Origin: Streptomyces sp. DH37
GTDB lineage: Bacteria > Actinomycetota > Actinomycetes > Streptomycetales > Streptomycetaceae
Assembly (NCBI RefSeq): GCF_029813835.1
Contig: NZ_JARVKV010000051.1
Span: forward strand, 1 to 51,234
DNA length: 51,234 nucleotides
Direction of reading: 5' to 3'
In this document: piece after piece, positions 8,195 through 15,750 of the stretch
Numbering within the stretch: position 1 is the stretch's first letter
Layout of the letters: every line of letters starts with the position of its first letter
Position numbers and translations under genes: made by a program
Notes under the pieces: generated by a model
What the model saw: the letters and a program-made list of their open reading frames with translations, nothing else
Told to the model about the DNA's origin: nothing
The model's database searches: none

Positions 8195-10278
8195 CCGCGT
8201 CCGGCGCCGGCAACGCCGATCAGACCGACCAGGCCGGTCAGGCCCCGATCGCCCCGGCCGCCCCGGCCGGCCGGGACAAGGCCGCGGAACTCATGGCCGC
8301 CGTGCGCGCCGTGGAGAGCGGCGAACGCCCGGCCGCCGAGTTCTTCGCCGAGCCGAAGCCCGCGCCCCGGCCCCGTCGCACCGCCCCGGCTCCCCGGCCC
8401 GGCGCCGCCCCCGGCGGACCGCGGACGGCGCCGGGCGGCGGCCCGGTGGCCGTGCCCGAGGGCGTCGCCGCGCTGCTGGCCGAGGGCGGCGCGCCCGGGG
8501 CCCTGGGCGCGCGGGTGGTGGAGACCCTCGGCGAGGGCGCCGAGGAGGTGCTGCGCTCGGATCCGTGGGAGCTGCTGGCGGTCCCGGGCGTGCTGCCGGA
8601 GCAGGCGGACGGCTTCGCGCGGGCACTGCTGGGGTCCGGGTGCGGTCCGGGCGACGAGCGGCGCGCCCGGGCGCTGACGGTGTGGCTGCTGGAGCGGGCG
8701 GCGCTGGCCGGGCACACGGTGCTCGGCCCGGAGGCCCTCGCCGAGGGGCTGGCCCGGTACGGCGTGCCGGATCCGGACGCGGCGGTGGGCGAGGCCGTCG
8801 ACGCGGGCGCGGTGCTGGCCTTCGAGGACGCCGCGGAGGACGCGGGCGCCGGAGGGGCCGGAGCTGCCGGGAGGGCCGTCCCCGAGGCGGACGGGGAGGA
8901 CGCCGACGCGGACGGGGAGGGCGGCGAGCGGCCCGTACGGCTGCTCCTCGGCCTGGACCGCCACGCGCTGGCCGAGGAGAGCCTGGCCGAGGGCCTGGCC
9001 CGGCTGGGCAGCACCTTCACCCCGCCCGACGAGAAGGACGCGGTCCGCTGGGAGGAGGCCGCCGGCCGGGCGCCCGGCCCCTCCGCGGCCGAGCTGGTGC
9101 GCGCCGCCGCACGCAGCGGCCTGGTCGCGCACACCGGCGGCGAGGCCGCCCGCGCCGAGCCCGCGGCGCTGGTGGCCGCGGCCCGGTCGCTGGGGCTGCG
9201 GGCGTACGCCGCCGCGCACAGCGAGGACGGCAGGCGGCGGCTGGCGGAGCTGCTGGACGCCGGGAGCGGCGACGGGGGCGAAGGCGGTGACGGCGGACCG
9301 GACCCGGCGGCCGTCACCGTCGACGGGCTGCTGGCCGGGCGGGAGGGCCCCGGGCGCGACGAGGAGGGCGCGTACGCGCTGGACCTGCTCGCCGTGCTGG
9401 ACGCCCCCCAACTCGACGCCGAACGCGCGGCGATGCTGGTCGAGGCGCTGCCGGACGGCGCCCGGCTGGTCCTCAGCGGCGATCCGCGGGTGCTCGGCGC
9501 GGCGGGTCCGGGCCAGGTGCTGGCCGACCTGCTCGCGGCGCGCGTCTGCCCGCAGGTGGTCTCCCGCACCCCGGATCCGGGGCCGGTCGGCGAGCTGGTC
9601 TCGGGCATCGGGATCGGCGAGCTGAACCGGGTGGAGGCGCCCGGCCGGGAGGTGGTGATCGTCCCGGTGCGCGACGCCGGGGAGGCGGTGCACCGCACCG
9701 TGCAGCTCGTCGCCGACTCGGTGCCGCGCGCGCTCGGGGTGCCCGCCGAGCGGACGCAGGTGATCACGCCCGGCCACGGGGGCGCCGCGGGCACCCGCGT
9801 GCTCAACGCCGCGCTCAAGGAGCGCCTCAACCCCGGCCCCGGCCGGTTCGGCGGCTTCGACCCGGGGGACCGGGTGGCCCACTCCCCCGCCCCCGGGCAC
9901 ACCGCGCTGGGCACGGTGGTCTCGGGGGACGAGGAGGGCCTGCGCCTGGACTGCTCCGGCCGCGCCGTCACCGTCCCGCGCGAGCGGGTGGCGCAGACGG
10001 TGCGGCACGGCTGGGCCCTCACCGCCCACCAGGCCGTCGGTACGCGCTGGCCGGCGGCCGTGGTGGTGCTGCCGGGCGACGCCGCCCCGGTCCTCGACCG
10101 GTCCTGGGTGTACACGGCGTTCGGCCGCGGCGAGCGGCATCTGTCCGTGGTGCACGGCGTGGACCAGGCGCTGCCGCGGGCGGTGGCGGAGGTCCCGGCC
10201 CCGGAGCGCACGACCCGCCTGCGCACGCTGCTGCGCGCGCAGGCCGTGGCGGCACCGGGGCCGGACGCGGCGGGCTAG
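8191..10278 (+). CDS. RecD2-like protein with helix-hairpin-helix, ATPase motifs degenerate
   Basis: A 695-aa protein. Residues about 106-150 look like tandem helix-hairpin-helix DNA-binding motifs (WELLAVPGVLPEQADGFARALLG). Residues 394-455 align with the RecD/SF1 helicase Walker B and motif III stretch, but the DEASM box reads LDAPQLD. The following LPDGARLVLSGDPRVLGAAG block is intact. Residues 610-657 match the C-terminal motif V/VI region (LTAHQAVGTRWPAAVVVLP ... VYTAFGRGERHLSVV). I find no GxGKT Walker A anywhere, so it is probably not an active ATPase. An N-terminal Pro/Ala-rich linker and acidic inserts separate the domains. GTG start, four-base overlap with the upstream reductase. 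Confidence 0.8.
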   Translation: MTASGAGNADQTDQAGQAPIAPAAPAGRDKAAELMAAVRAVESGERPAAEFFAEPKPAPRPRRTAPAPRPGAAPGGPRTAPGGGPVAVPEGVAALLAEGGAPGALGARVVETLGEGAEEVLRSDPWELLAVPGVLPEQADGFARALLGSGCGPGDERRARALTVWLLERAALAGHTVLGPEALAEGLARYGVPDPDAAVGEAVDAGAVLAFEDAAEDAGAGGAGAAGRAVPEADGEDADADGEGGERPVRLLLGLDRHALAEESLAEGLARLGSTFTPPDEKDAVRWEEAAGRAPGPSAAELVRAAARSGLVAHTGGEAARAEPAALVAAARSLGLRAYAAAHSEDGRRRLAELLDAGSGDGGEGGDGGPDPAAVTVDGLLAGREGPGRDEEGAYALDLLAVLDAPQLDAERAAMLVEALPDGARLVLSGDPRVLGAAGPGQVLADLLAARVCPQVVSRTPDPGPVGELVSGIGIGELNRVEAPGREVVIVPVRDAGEAVHRTVQLVADSVPRALGVPAERTQVITPGHGGAAGTRVLNAALKERLNPGPGRFGGFDPGDRVAHSPAPGHTALGTVVSGDEEGLRLDCSGRAVTVPRERVAQTVRHGWALTAHQAVGTRWPAAVVVLPGDAAPVLDRSWVYTAFGRGERHLSVVHGVDQALPRAVAEVPAPERTTRLRTLLRAQAVAAPGPDAAG

Positions 10279-10291
10279 CGGCCGGCGGGCC

Positions 10292-11023
10292 CTACCGGGC
10301 CGTGGGCCCCCTCAGCCGGCGGCCCGGGCCGCCGGCTGAGTCGTCCTCCTCGTCCCCGTCGTAGAAGCCGTCCTCCTCGTCGAAGACGGCGCTGACGTCG
10401 AAGCGGCAGACGACCCGCTCGGGATCGGCTCCCTCGAAGGGCGAGCCCAGCCACTCCCCGGGCTCGGCGGGCTCGTCGCCCGCGATCACCCAGAGCGTGG
10501 AGTCGCCCTCCTCCAGACCGAACTCCTCGTGCCGGGTGGCGATCTCGTCCGGCTCGTACTCGCCGAACAGCACGCTGAGCGCGGCGTGCACCCCGCTCCC
10601 GGCGAAGGGGCCCTCCAGCGCGTCCTCGTCCGCGTCCGCCGAGTCCGGGTCGAGCGCGGTGACGCGCTGCGCCTGGGCCATCAGCCGCTGCGGCTCCACG
10701 ACGGTGTAGTCGCGGCGGACGAGGACGCTGAGGGAGCCGGGCTCCTCCGGTCCCGCGTAGGCGGGCATGCTGTCGCCGCTCGGGATCTCGAAGGGCGTGA
10801 CCTCGTCGTAGGCGTCGTACAACAGCTCGTCGTACGCCTCGCCCGCCGCGGCGAGTTCGTCGAAGGCGGCGTGGACGGCGGCCTCGGCCCGGGCCGCCCC
10901 GGCGCCCGAACCCCCCTCGGCAGACCGTCGTTCGACGGCTTCGAGGTGACGGTCCAGCGCGGTCTTCAGCGCTTCGGCGGCGGCTCGTACCTCGGCAGCA
11001 CTGGGCTGCGCAGCATCAGACAT
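10292..11023 (-). CDS. Hypothetical acidic protein
   Basis: A 243-aa strongly acidic protein with no function that I recognise. The N-terminal 60 residues form an Ala/Glu-rich helix. The body contains VLVRRDYTVVEP and LSVLFGEYEPDEIATRHEEFGLEEGDSTLWVI. The C-terminus is Asp/Glu-rich. There is no signal peptide or membrane segment. The ATG at 11023 (MSDAAQPS) is a natural start; no clear Shine-Dalgarno was checked further upstream. It converges with the RecD2-like gene, and a 30-bp perfect palindrome lies inside its last codons. Confidence 0.7.
   Translation of the reverse strand: MSDAAQPSAAEVRAAAEALKTALDRHLEAVERRSAEGGSGAGAARAEAAVHAAFDELAAAGEAYDELLYDAYDEVTPFEIPSGDSMPAYAGPEEPGSLSVLVRRDYTVVEPQRLMAQAQRVTALDPDSADADEDALEGPFAGSGVHAALSVLFGEYEPDEIATRHEEFGLEEGDSTLWVIAGDEPAEPGEWLGSPFEGADPERVVCRFDVSAVFDEEDGFYDGDEEDDSAGGPGRRLRGPTAR
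10311..10340. terminator. 30-bp perfect palindrome in the 3' end of the acidic-protein gene
   Basis: Bases 10311-10325 are the exact reverse complement of 10326-10340, with no loop. It lies 33 nt past the RecD2-like stop and inside the coding end of the convergent gene, so it can terminate rightward transcription while also encoding protein. Confidence 0.65.
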
Positions 11024-11070
11024 AGTGCAGACGCTATCCGTACCGGGGCCCTGCACGCACAATAGATGTG

Positions 11071-11259
11071 ATGCCGGAATACGAATTTCGCGATGTGTAC
11101 GTCCCGCGCGGGGTCTCCCGCAAGGCCACCACACGCCTGCTGACCGAACACGCCGAGTACGGACACTGGGAACTGGACCGCCTGAGGCTCAACTCCGACG
11201 GCAGCCGCCGGGTGCGGCTGCGGCGGCGGATCATCCGCCAGCTGCGCGCCACCTGGTGA
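11071..11259 (+). CDS. DUF5703 family small protein
   Basis: A 62-aa basic protein of the actinobacterial DUF5703 family, recognised from MPEYEFRDVYVPRGVSRK and the closing HWELDRLRL ... RRRIIRQLRATW. Function unknown; the charged C-terminus might bind nucleic acid, but that is inference. GTG 11068 directly precedes the ATG 11071 and could also start it. There is no evident Shine-Dalgarno, so translation may be leaderless. It is divergent from the acidic-protein gene, 47 nt away, and a hairpin follows it. Confidence 0.8.
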   Translation: MPEYEFRDVYVPRGVSRKATTRLLTEHAEYGHWELDRLRLNSDGSRRVRLRRRIIRQLRATW

Positions 11260-11266
11260 CCCGGAA

Positions 11267-11318
11267 GGCGAGGGAGCGGACCCCGGCCCCGTTGTGGGGG
11301 CGGAGTCCGCTCCTCGCC
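11267..11318. terminator. Bidirectional terminator between DUF5703 and the long chaplin
   Basis: A GGCGAG-GAGCGGAC arm (11267-11281, one bulge) pairs with GTCCGCTCCTCGCC (11305-11318). It serves the two convergent genes. Confidence 0.65.
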
Positions 11319-11347
11319 GTGCGCCGGGTCGTGTGCCGGGACGTCGG

Positions 11348-12199
11348 TCAGCCCCGCACGGCGCGGGCGCGCCGGTAGAGCAGGGCGCCGCCGAGCAGCG
11401 CCCCGGCGCCGACCGGGACCATCGTGCCCAGCCCGAGCCCGCCGGTCTGGGCCAGCTCGCCGCCCATGACCTGGGGAGCGGGCTTCCCGGGGGCCTCGGC
11501 ACGGGGCTCGTCCCCGCCCCTCGGCTTCTCGGGACCGGGCTTCTCGTGTCCCGGCTTCCCGGGACCGGGCTTCTCCGGCCCCGGCTTCTCGGGACCGGGC
11601 TTCTCCGGCCCGGGCTTCTCGGGTCCGGGCTTCTCCGGCCCGGGCCGCTCCGGCGCCGGCCCGCGGTCGTCCACGTTGGCGCACTCGTTGCCGAAGGCCG
11701 GGTTGAGGGCGCCGACCGCGTTCACGGAGTTGCCGCAGACGTTCACCGGCGCGTGCACCGGGACCTGGACGGTGTTGCCGGACAGCACGCCCGGCGAACC
11801 CGCGGCGACGCCCTCGGCCTCGGCGCCGCCCTGGCCGCCGTGCTGCCGGGTGTGACCGCCGTCGTGCTTCCGGCCGCCGTCGGAACGGCCGCCCTCGTGG
11901 TGGCCACCGCCCTCGTGGTGACCGCCGGGGTACTCGTGGTGGCCGCCCTCCTGGGAGCCCACGTTGGCGCACTCGTTGCCGAAGGCCGGGTTGAGACCGC
12001 CGCCGGCCGTCACGGTGTTGCCGCAGGCGTTGACCGGCGCGTGCACGGGAGCCTGGACGGTGTTGCCGGACAGCACGCCCGGCGAACCCGCGGCGACGCC
12101 CTGGGCCTCGGCGTCCGCGTGGGCGTGGCCGCCCGCCATGGCCAGCACGCCACCGGCCGCGGCGATGGTGATCAGGCCCTTCCTTGTGACCTGTCGCAT
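11348..12199 (-). CDS. chpC: Long chaplin, two chaplin domains, sortase-anchored (ChpC-like)
   Basis: A 283-aa cell-wall chaplin that helps coat aerial hyphae with amyloid rodlets. It has a Sec signal peptide (RKGLITIAAAGGVLAMAGGHAHA). Two chaplin domains (about 34-76 and 126-170) each hold the GSPGVLSGNTVQ and LNPAFGNECAN motifs and a Cys pair. A His/Gly-rich linker (GGHHEGG) separates them. After domain two come PGPEK repeats, then a sorting signal LAQTG at 249-253, a hydrophobic helix and a basic tail (RRARAVRG). The order next to chpH matches the S. coelicolor chpC-chpH locus. The start has AAGGGGAAG upstream. Confidence 0.9.
   Translation of the reverse strand: MRQVTRKGLITIAAAGGVLAMAGGHAHADAEAQGVAAGSPGVLSGNTVQAPVHAPVNACGNTVTAGGGLNPAFGNECANVGSQEGGHHEYPGGHHEGGGHHEGGRSDGGRKHDGGHTRQHGGQGGAEAEGVAAGSPGVLSGNTVQVPVHAPVNVCGNSVNAVGALNPAFGNECANVDDRGPAPERPGPEKPGPEKPGPEKPGPEKPGPEKPGPGKPGHEKPGPEKPRGGDEPRAEAPGKPAPQVMGGELAQTGGLGLGTMVPVGAGALLGGALLYRRARAVRG
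11522..11645 (-). repeat. PGPEK-encoding 15-nt tandem repeats in the long chaplin
   Basis: Roughly eight units of a 15-nt repeat encode PGPEK, with PGPGK and PGHEK variants. They form the wall-spanning spacer in front of the sortase signal. Copy number is likely to vary between strains. Confidence 0.8.
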
Positions 12200-12285
12200 G
12201 TGTACTTCCCCTTGCCCTCTACTGTGCGGGTGGCTTGCGATCGCGGGCGAAGGGCACTCCTCGTCCCCCCGCCCGCCGAAACGGA

Positions 12286-12318
12286 GGCCCCGGAGCGCAT
12301 GGCGCGCACTCCGGGGCC
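12286..12318 (-). terminator. Terminator after chpH
   Basis: GGCCCCGGAG (12286-12295) pairs with CTCCGGGGCC (12309-12318). It separates chpH from the downstream long chaplin, so the two are probably transcribed separately. Confidence 0.65.
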
Positions 12319-12354
12319 GCCGTGCGTCAGGCCCTCACGGGCCCGGACGCGACG

Positions 12355-12588
12355 TCAGTCGTTGACGCAGAAGTTGCCGAAGGCGGGGTTCAGCAGCCCG
12401 ATCAGGGTGATCGTGTTGCCGCAGGCGTTCACCGGAATGTGGATCGGCGCCTGGACCACGTTGCCCGAGACGACACCGGGGGAGCCGATGGCAGCGCCCT
12501 GGGCACCGGCGTCGGCGGCGGCCACACCCGCACCCGCGAGCACGAGACCACTGGTGGCAGCCGCGACGGCGACGACCTTCTTGATCAT
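12355..12588 (-). CDS. chpH: Short chaplin ChpH
   Basis: A 77-aa secreted chaplin: a signal peptide ending near VAAADA, then one chaplin domain with GSPGVVSGNVVQAPIHIPVN and the disulfide pair in NACGN and NFCVND. In S. coelicolor ChpH is one of the two essential short chaplins, lowering surface tension and forming amyloid fibres on aerial hyphae. The Shine-Dalgarno AAGGAGGAAG lies just upstream of the ATG. A BldN-type promoter sits about 50-75 nt upstream. Confidence 0.95.
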   Translation of the reverse strand: MIKKVVAVAAATSGLVLAGAGVAAADAGAQGAAIGSPGVVSGNVVQAPIHIPVNACGNTITLIGLLNPAFGNFCVND

Positions 12589-12636
12589 TCTTCCTCCTTG
12601 TTGGCAATGCGATCCCAGCCGCGGACCGCACTCCCT

Positions 12637-12664
12637 GTAACGACGGCGGAGGAACCGGGCTACG
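12637..12664 (-). promoter_or_regulatory. Candidate sigma-BldN promoter of chpH
   Basis: On the minus strand CGTAGC (12664-12659) and CGTTAC (12642-12637) are separated by exactly 16 nt. They match the BldN consensus CGTAAC-N16-CGTTGA at 5/6 and 4/6 positions. The predicted 5' leader is about 40 nt. BldN control of chp genes is established in Streptomyces; the site itself is my inference. Confidence 0.55.
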
Positions 12665-12769
12665 GCCCGGAGGCGCTTTCACCCGTCCTGGTGACGGGCG
12701 TACACAGGGGCGATTACCGGTGCCGGGGCCGGCTCCGCGGAGGGCGCGCGGGCGCGGCCGCCGGGCGGC

Positions 12770-14107
12770 TCAGCACTGGTCGATGAAGCGGTCCAGCACC
12801 CGCACGCCGAACTTCAGCCCCTCCACCGGCACCCGCTCGTCCACCCCGTGGAACATCCCGGCGAAGTCCAGCTCCGGCGGCAGCTTCAGCGGGGCGAACC
12901 CGAAGCAGCGGATGCCCAGGTCGTCGAAGGACTTGGCGTCGGTGCCCCCGGAGAGCATGTACGGCACGGCCCGCGCGATCGGGTCCTCGGCCCGCAGCGC
13001 GGTCTGCATGGCGTCCACCAGGGCGCCGTCGAAGCCGGTCTCCAGCGCCTTGTCGGAGTGCACGTCCTCGCGCTTCACGCGCGGGCCCAGGATGCGGTCG
13101 AGGTCGGCCAGGAACTCCTCCTCGTACCCGGGCAGGAAGCGCCCGTCGACGTGGGCGGTGGCCTGGCCGGGGATGACGTTGACCTTGTAGCCGGCGCCGA
13201 GCATCGTCGGGGCCGCGGTGTTGCGCAGCGTCGCCCCGATGAGCTTGGCGATGCCGCCCAGCCTGGCGAGGGTCTCCTCCATGTCCTCGGGGTCCAGCTC
13301 GACCCCGAGGGCGTCGGAGAGCTCGTCGAGGAAGGAGCGGACCGTCTTGGTCACCCGGACCGGGAATCTGTGCCTGCCCAGCCGTCCGACCGCCTCGCAC
13401 AGCTCGGTGATCGCGTTGTCGTGGTTGGTCATCGAACCGTGCCCGGCGGTGCCGTCCACGGTGAGCCGCATCCAGTGCATGCCCTTCTCGGCGGTCTCCA
13501 CCAGGTACAGCCGCAGCTTCTCGTTGACGGTGAAGGAGAAGCCGCCGACCTCGCCGATCGCCTCCGTCACGCCCTCGAACAGCTCCGGGTGCCGGTTCAC
13601 CAGGTGCTTGGCCCCGTAGGTGCCGCCCGCCTCCTCGTCGGCGAGGAAGGCCAGCACGATGTCGCGCGGGGGCCTGCGGCCGCTGCGCAGCCGGTCGCGG
13701 ACGACCGCCAGCGTCATCGCGTCCATGTCCTTCATGTCGACCGCTCCGCGGCCCCACACGCAGCCGTCGGCGATCTCGCCGGAGAACGGGTGGTGGGTCC
13801 AGTCGTCGGCGTTGGCCGGGACGACGTCGGTGTGGCCGTGGATGAGGAGCGCGGGCCGCGAAGGGTCCTCCCCCTCGATCCGGGCGACGGTCGAGGCCCG
13901 GCCCGGGTGCGACTCGAAGATCCGCGGCTCCAGTCCCACCTCCGCGAGCTTCTCCGCCACGTACTCGGCCGCGGCCCGCTCGCCCGGCCCGGAGTGGTCG
14001 CCGTAGTTGCTGGTGTCGATCCGGATGAGATCACGGCACAGGTCGACGACCTCGTCCTCGCCCCTGACCGCGTCCGCCGCGGTGGTGGTCGCGTTCGGCT
14101 CGCTCAC
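12770..14107 (-). CDS. M20-family metallopeptidase
   Basis: A 445-aa M20/M25/M40 zinc peptidase, probably acting on dipeptides or N-acyl amino acids in the cytosol. Metal and catalytic residues are visible in GHTDVVP (His92, Asp94), GAVDMKD (Asp124) and ADEEAGG (Glu158/Glu159). The dimerisation lid lies near HWMRLTVDGTAGHGSM, and the C-terminal metal ligand is in MFHGVDERVP. The GTG at 14107 follows GAGGAGG. The exact substrate cannot be read from sequence. It is transcribed away from the tRNA-Leu gene. Confidence 0.92.
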   Translation of the reverse strand: MSEPNATTTAADAVRGEDEVVDLCRDLIRIDTSNYGDHSGPGERAAAEYVAEKLAEVGLEPRIFESHPGRASTVARIEGEDPSRPALLIHGHTDVVPANADDWTHHPFSGEIADGCVWGRGAVDMKDMDAMTLAVVRDRLRSGRRPPRDIVLAFLADEEAGGTYGAKHLVNRHPELFEGVTEAIGEVGGFSFTVNEKLRLYLVETAEKGMHWMRLTVDGTAGHGSMTNHDNAITELCEAVGRLGRHRFPVRVTKTVRSFLDELSDALGVELDPEDMEETLARLGGIAKLIGATLRNTAAPTMLGAGYKVNVIPGQATAHVDGRFLPGYEEEFLADLDRILGPRVKREDVHSDKALETGFDGALVDAMQTALRAEDPIARAVPYMLSGGTDAKSFDDLGIRCFGFAPLKLPPELDFAGMFHGVDERVPVEGLKFGVRVLDRFIDQC

Positions 14108-14202
14108 ACTGCCTCCTCGTGTTGCGGGGTCCGCGCCCATCCTCCCGCGTCCGGGGCTCGTGGCACAGGAGCCGGGGTGATCGCCCGGCATCGCTCCAGT
14201 GC

Positions 14203-14208
14203 TATGGT
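14203..14208 (+). promoter_or_regulatory. Possible -10 element for tRNA-Leu
   Basis: TATGGT stands 36 nt before the mature tRNA 5' end. The same hexamer appears in the hmgA promoter. No good -35 is visible, so this is tentative. Confidence 0.35.
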
Positions 14209-14244
14209 TTACACGTCGCCACGACCGCGGTCGACGGCGCACCT

Positions 14245-14329
14245 GTCCGGGTGGCGGAATGGCAGACGCGCTAGCTTGAGGTGCTAGTGCCCTTTATCGG
14301 GCGTGGGGGTTCAAGTCCCCCTCCGGACA
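14245..14329 (+). tRNA. tRNA-Leu (GAG anticodon)
   Basis: An 85-nt class II tRNA up to the discriminator base. The acceptor GTCCGGG pairs with TCCGGAC, with one G-U pair. The anticodon stem CTAGC/GCTAG encloses TTGAGGT, giving anticodon GAG at 14278-14280. A long variable arm (GCCC/GGGC) marks tRNA-Leu. The T arm is GGGGG TTCAAGT CCCCC. Only CC follows the discriminator A, so CCA must be completed after transcription. It decodes CUC and CUU. Confidence 0.97.
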
Positions 14330-14343
14330 CCGGTGGAACGAAG

Positions 14344-14374
14344 AGAGCCCCTCGCGGATTCCGCGAGGGGCTCT
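14344..14374. terminator. Terminator after tRNA-Leu
   Basis: A stem of about 13-14 bp (AGAGCCCCTCGCG with its complement) with a tiny loop starts 15 nt after the tRNA. It also lies 18 nt past the stop of the convergent DUF2330 gene, so it can work both ways. Confidence 0.85.
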
Positions 14375-14391
14375 TCGCCGTCCGGCGGCGG

Positions 14392-15612
14392 CTACGGGCG
14401 CGGCGGGGAGCCGCCGACGCGTCCGCCCCGGGCGGCCCTGCCGCGCCGGACCAGCCCGGCCGCGGCGGCGAGCGGGAGGACGAGGACGGCGAGCGAGGTG
14501 GCGATCCACGCCGGGACGCCGCCCCAGGTGAGCAGCTCGTCGTCGTACTCCACGGCGCGGTAGGGGGTGTCGGCCTCCGCGCGGCGCAGCTCGTGGTCGC
14601 CGCTGATGCGCTCCGGGTGCGGGAAGTCCTGGGCGAGGGCGGTCAGGAACACCTCCCCGTCCGCCTCCCCACCCGCCGGCTCGCCCACCAGCTCGCGCAG
14701 CCCGGTCCGGCCCGCCAGCTCCGCCCCGGTCAGCCGGCCGGCGTGGAGGACCTCGGGGCGCTCCCCGCCGATGGGACCGGCGGGCTCCATGCGGTGGGGG
14801 GCCAGGACGTACAGCCGCAGGGCCTGGGGCGTGCGCGCGGCGCGGGACAGCCGCATGGGGTAGACCGGCCGGTCGGAGCCGAAGGTGATGCTCAGGGGGT
14901 CCAGGGCCCCGCCGAGGACCGGCGGCGGGGTGTCGCCGTTCTTGCCGTCGCCCTCGTTCCCGTCCTCCCGCGCGGGGGCGAGGCGGACGGCGACGTACTG
15001 CCACTCCTCCTCGACGTACGGCTCCAGTTCGCGGGCGAGGCGGTCGGGCAGCTCGAAGCCGTTGTCGCGCAGCCAGCCGTCCAGGGCGCCGGGGTCGGTG
15101 GCGGTGAGGCGGGCGACGTCGAAGGGGCCGAGCCGCTCGCGGCCGACGACGCCCACCGGCGGGGCGGCGCCGCCGGGCGGCGCGCCGGCCACGGCGCCGT
15201 CGGCCCCGTCGAAGGGCCAGTCGCCGGAGCGGGGCCAGAAGTGGCGGCGGGTCTCCCGGACGGGCGCGGTGACCTCCTCCAGCTCGTCGAAGAGCGCGCG
15301 GTCGCCCAGTTCCACGGTGGCCCGGCCGGGCACCGGCATGATCCAGGCGGCCTCGGAGGCGTCGCCGCCGACCGTGAGGCGCATGACGATCCGCTCGGTG
15401 CGGCCGTCCCAGCGCACCACGGAGGTCTCCTCCCGCACGCTGACGGTGGTGCCCCCGGCCGGCACCATGCCGCCGCAGCCGCAGGCGTGCGCGGGCCGGG
15501 CCAGCCAGACGGATTGAACGAGGAGCAGCAGGGCGGCCACCGCCGCCGCCCGGCGCCGCGCGCCCCCGTACCGCTCCCCCGCCCGTCCGGCGCGGATCGT
15601 CTCCGTCCCCAC
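14392..15612 (-). CDS. DUF2330 family membrane-anchored secreted protein
   Basis: A 406-aa exported protein of unknown function. After a basic N-terminus and a hydrophobic segment (AAAVAALLLLVQSVWLARPAHA), the mature part begins CGCGGMVPAGG, the Cys-rich mark of DUF2330. The body has AAWIMPVPGRATVELGD and PVYPMRLSR blocks. A C-terminal membrane helix (IATSLAVLVLPLAAAAGLV) is followed by Arg-rich residues, so it is a type I topology protein facing outwards. The GTG has GGAGGGGGAG upstream. The gene converges on the tRNA-Leu terminator. Confidence 0.85.
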   Translation of the reverse strand: MGTETIRAGRAGERYGGARRRAAAVAALLLLVQSVWLARPAHACGCGGMVPAGGTTVSVREETSVVRWDGRTERIVMRLTVGGDASEAAWIMPVPGRATVELGDRALFDELEEVTAPVRETRRHFWPRSGDWPFDGADGAVAGAPPGGAAPPVGVVGRERLGPFDVARLTATDPGALDGWLRDNGFELPDRLARELEPYVEEEWQYVAVRLAPAREDGNEGDGKNGDTPPPVLGGALDPLSITFGSDRPVYPMRLSRAARTPQALRLYVLAPHRMEPAGPIGGERPEVLHAGRLTGAELAGRTGLRELVGEPAGGEADGEVFLTALAQDFPHPERISGDHELRRAEADTPYRAVEYDDELLTWGGVPAWIATSLAVLVLPLAAAAGLVRRGRAARGGRVGGSPPRP

Positions 15613-15750
15613 TCCCGCTCCCCCTCCGTGCGCCGTCCGCCGGCCGGAATCCCCGGCCGTGCGTTCCCGGCCACAGACGGTCCGGGCCCCCGCGCGGTTC
15701 CCGGCGGTGGGTGCCCTCCCCGCAGGCGGCCGGTCCACCGCCCGGCCGGA

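Noticed and set aside
14245..14329. tRNA-Leu as an attachment site for an integrated element
   Set aside because: No integrase gene is nearby and I saw no second copy of the tRNA 3' end in the window.
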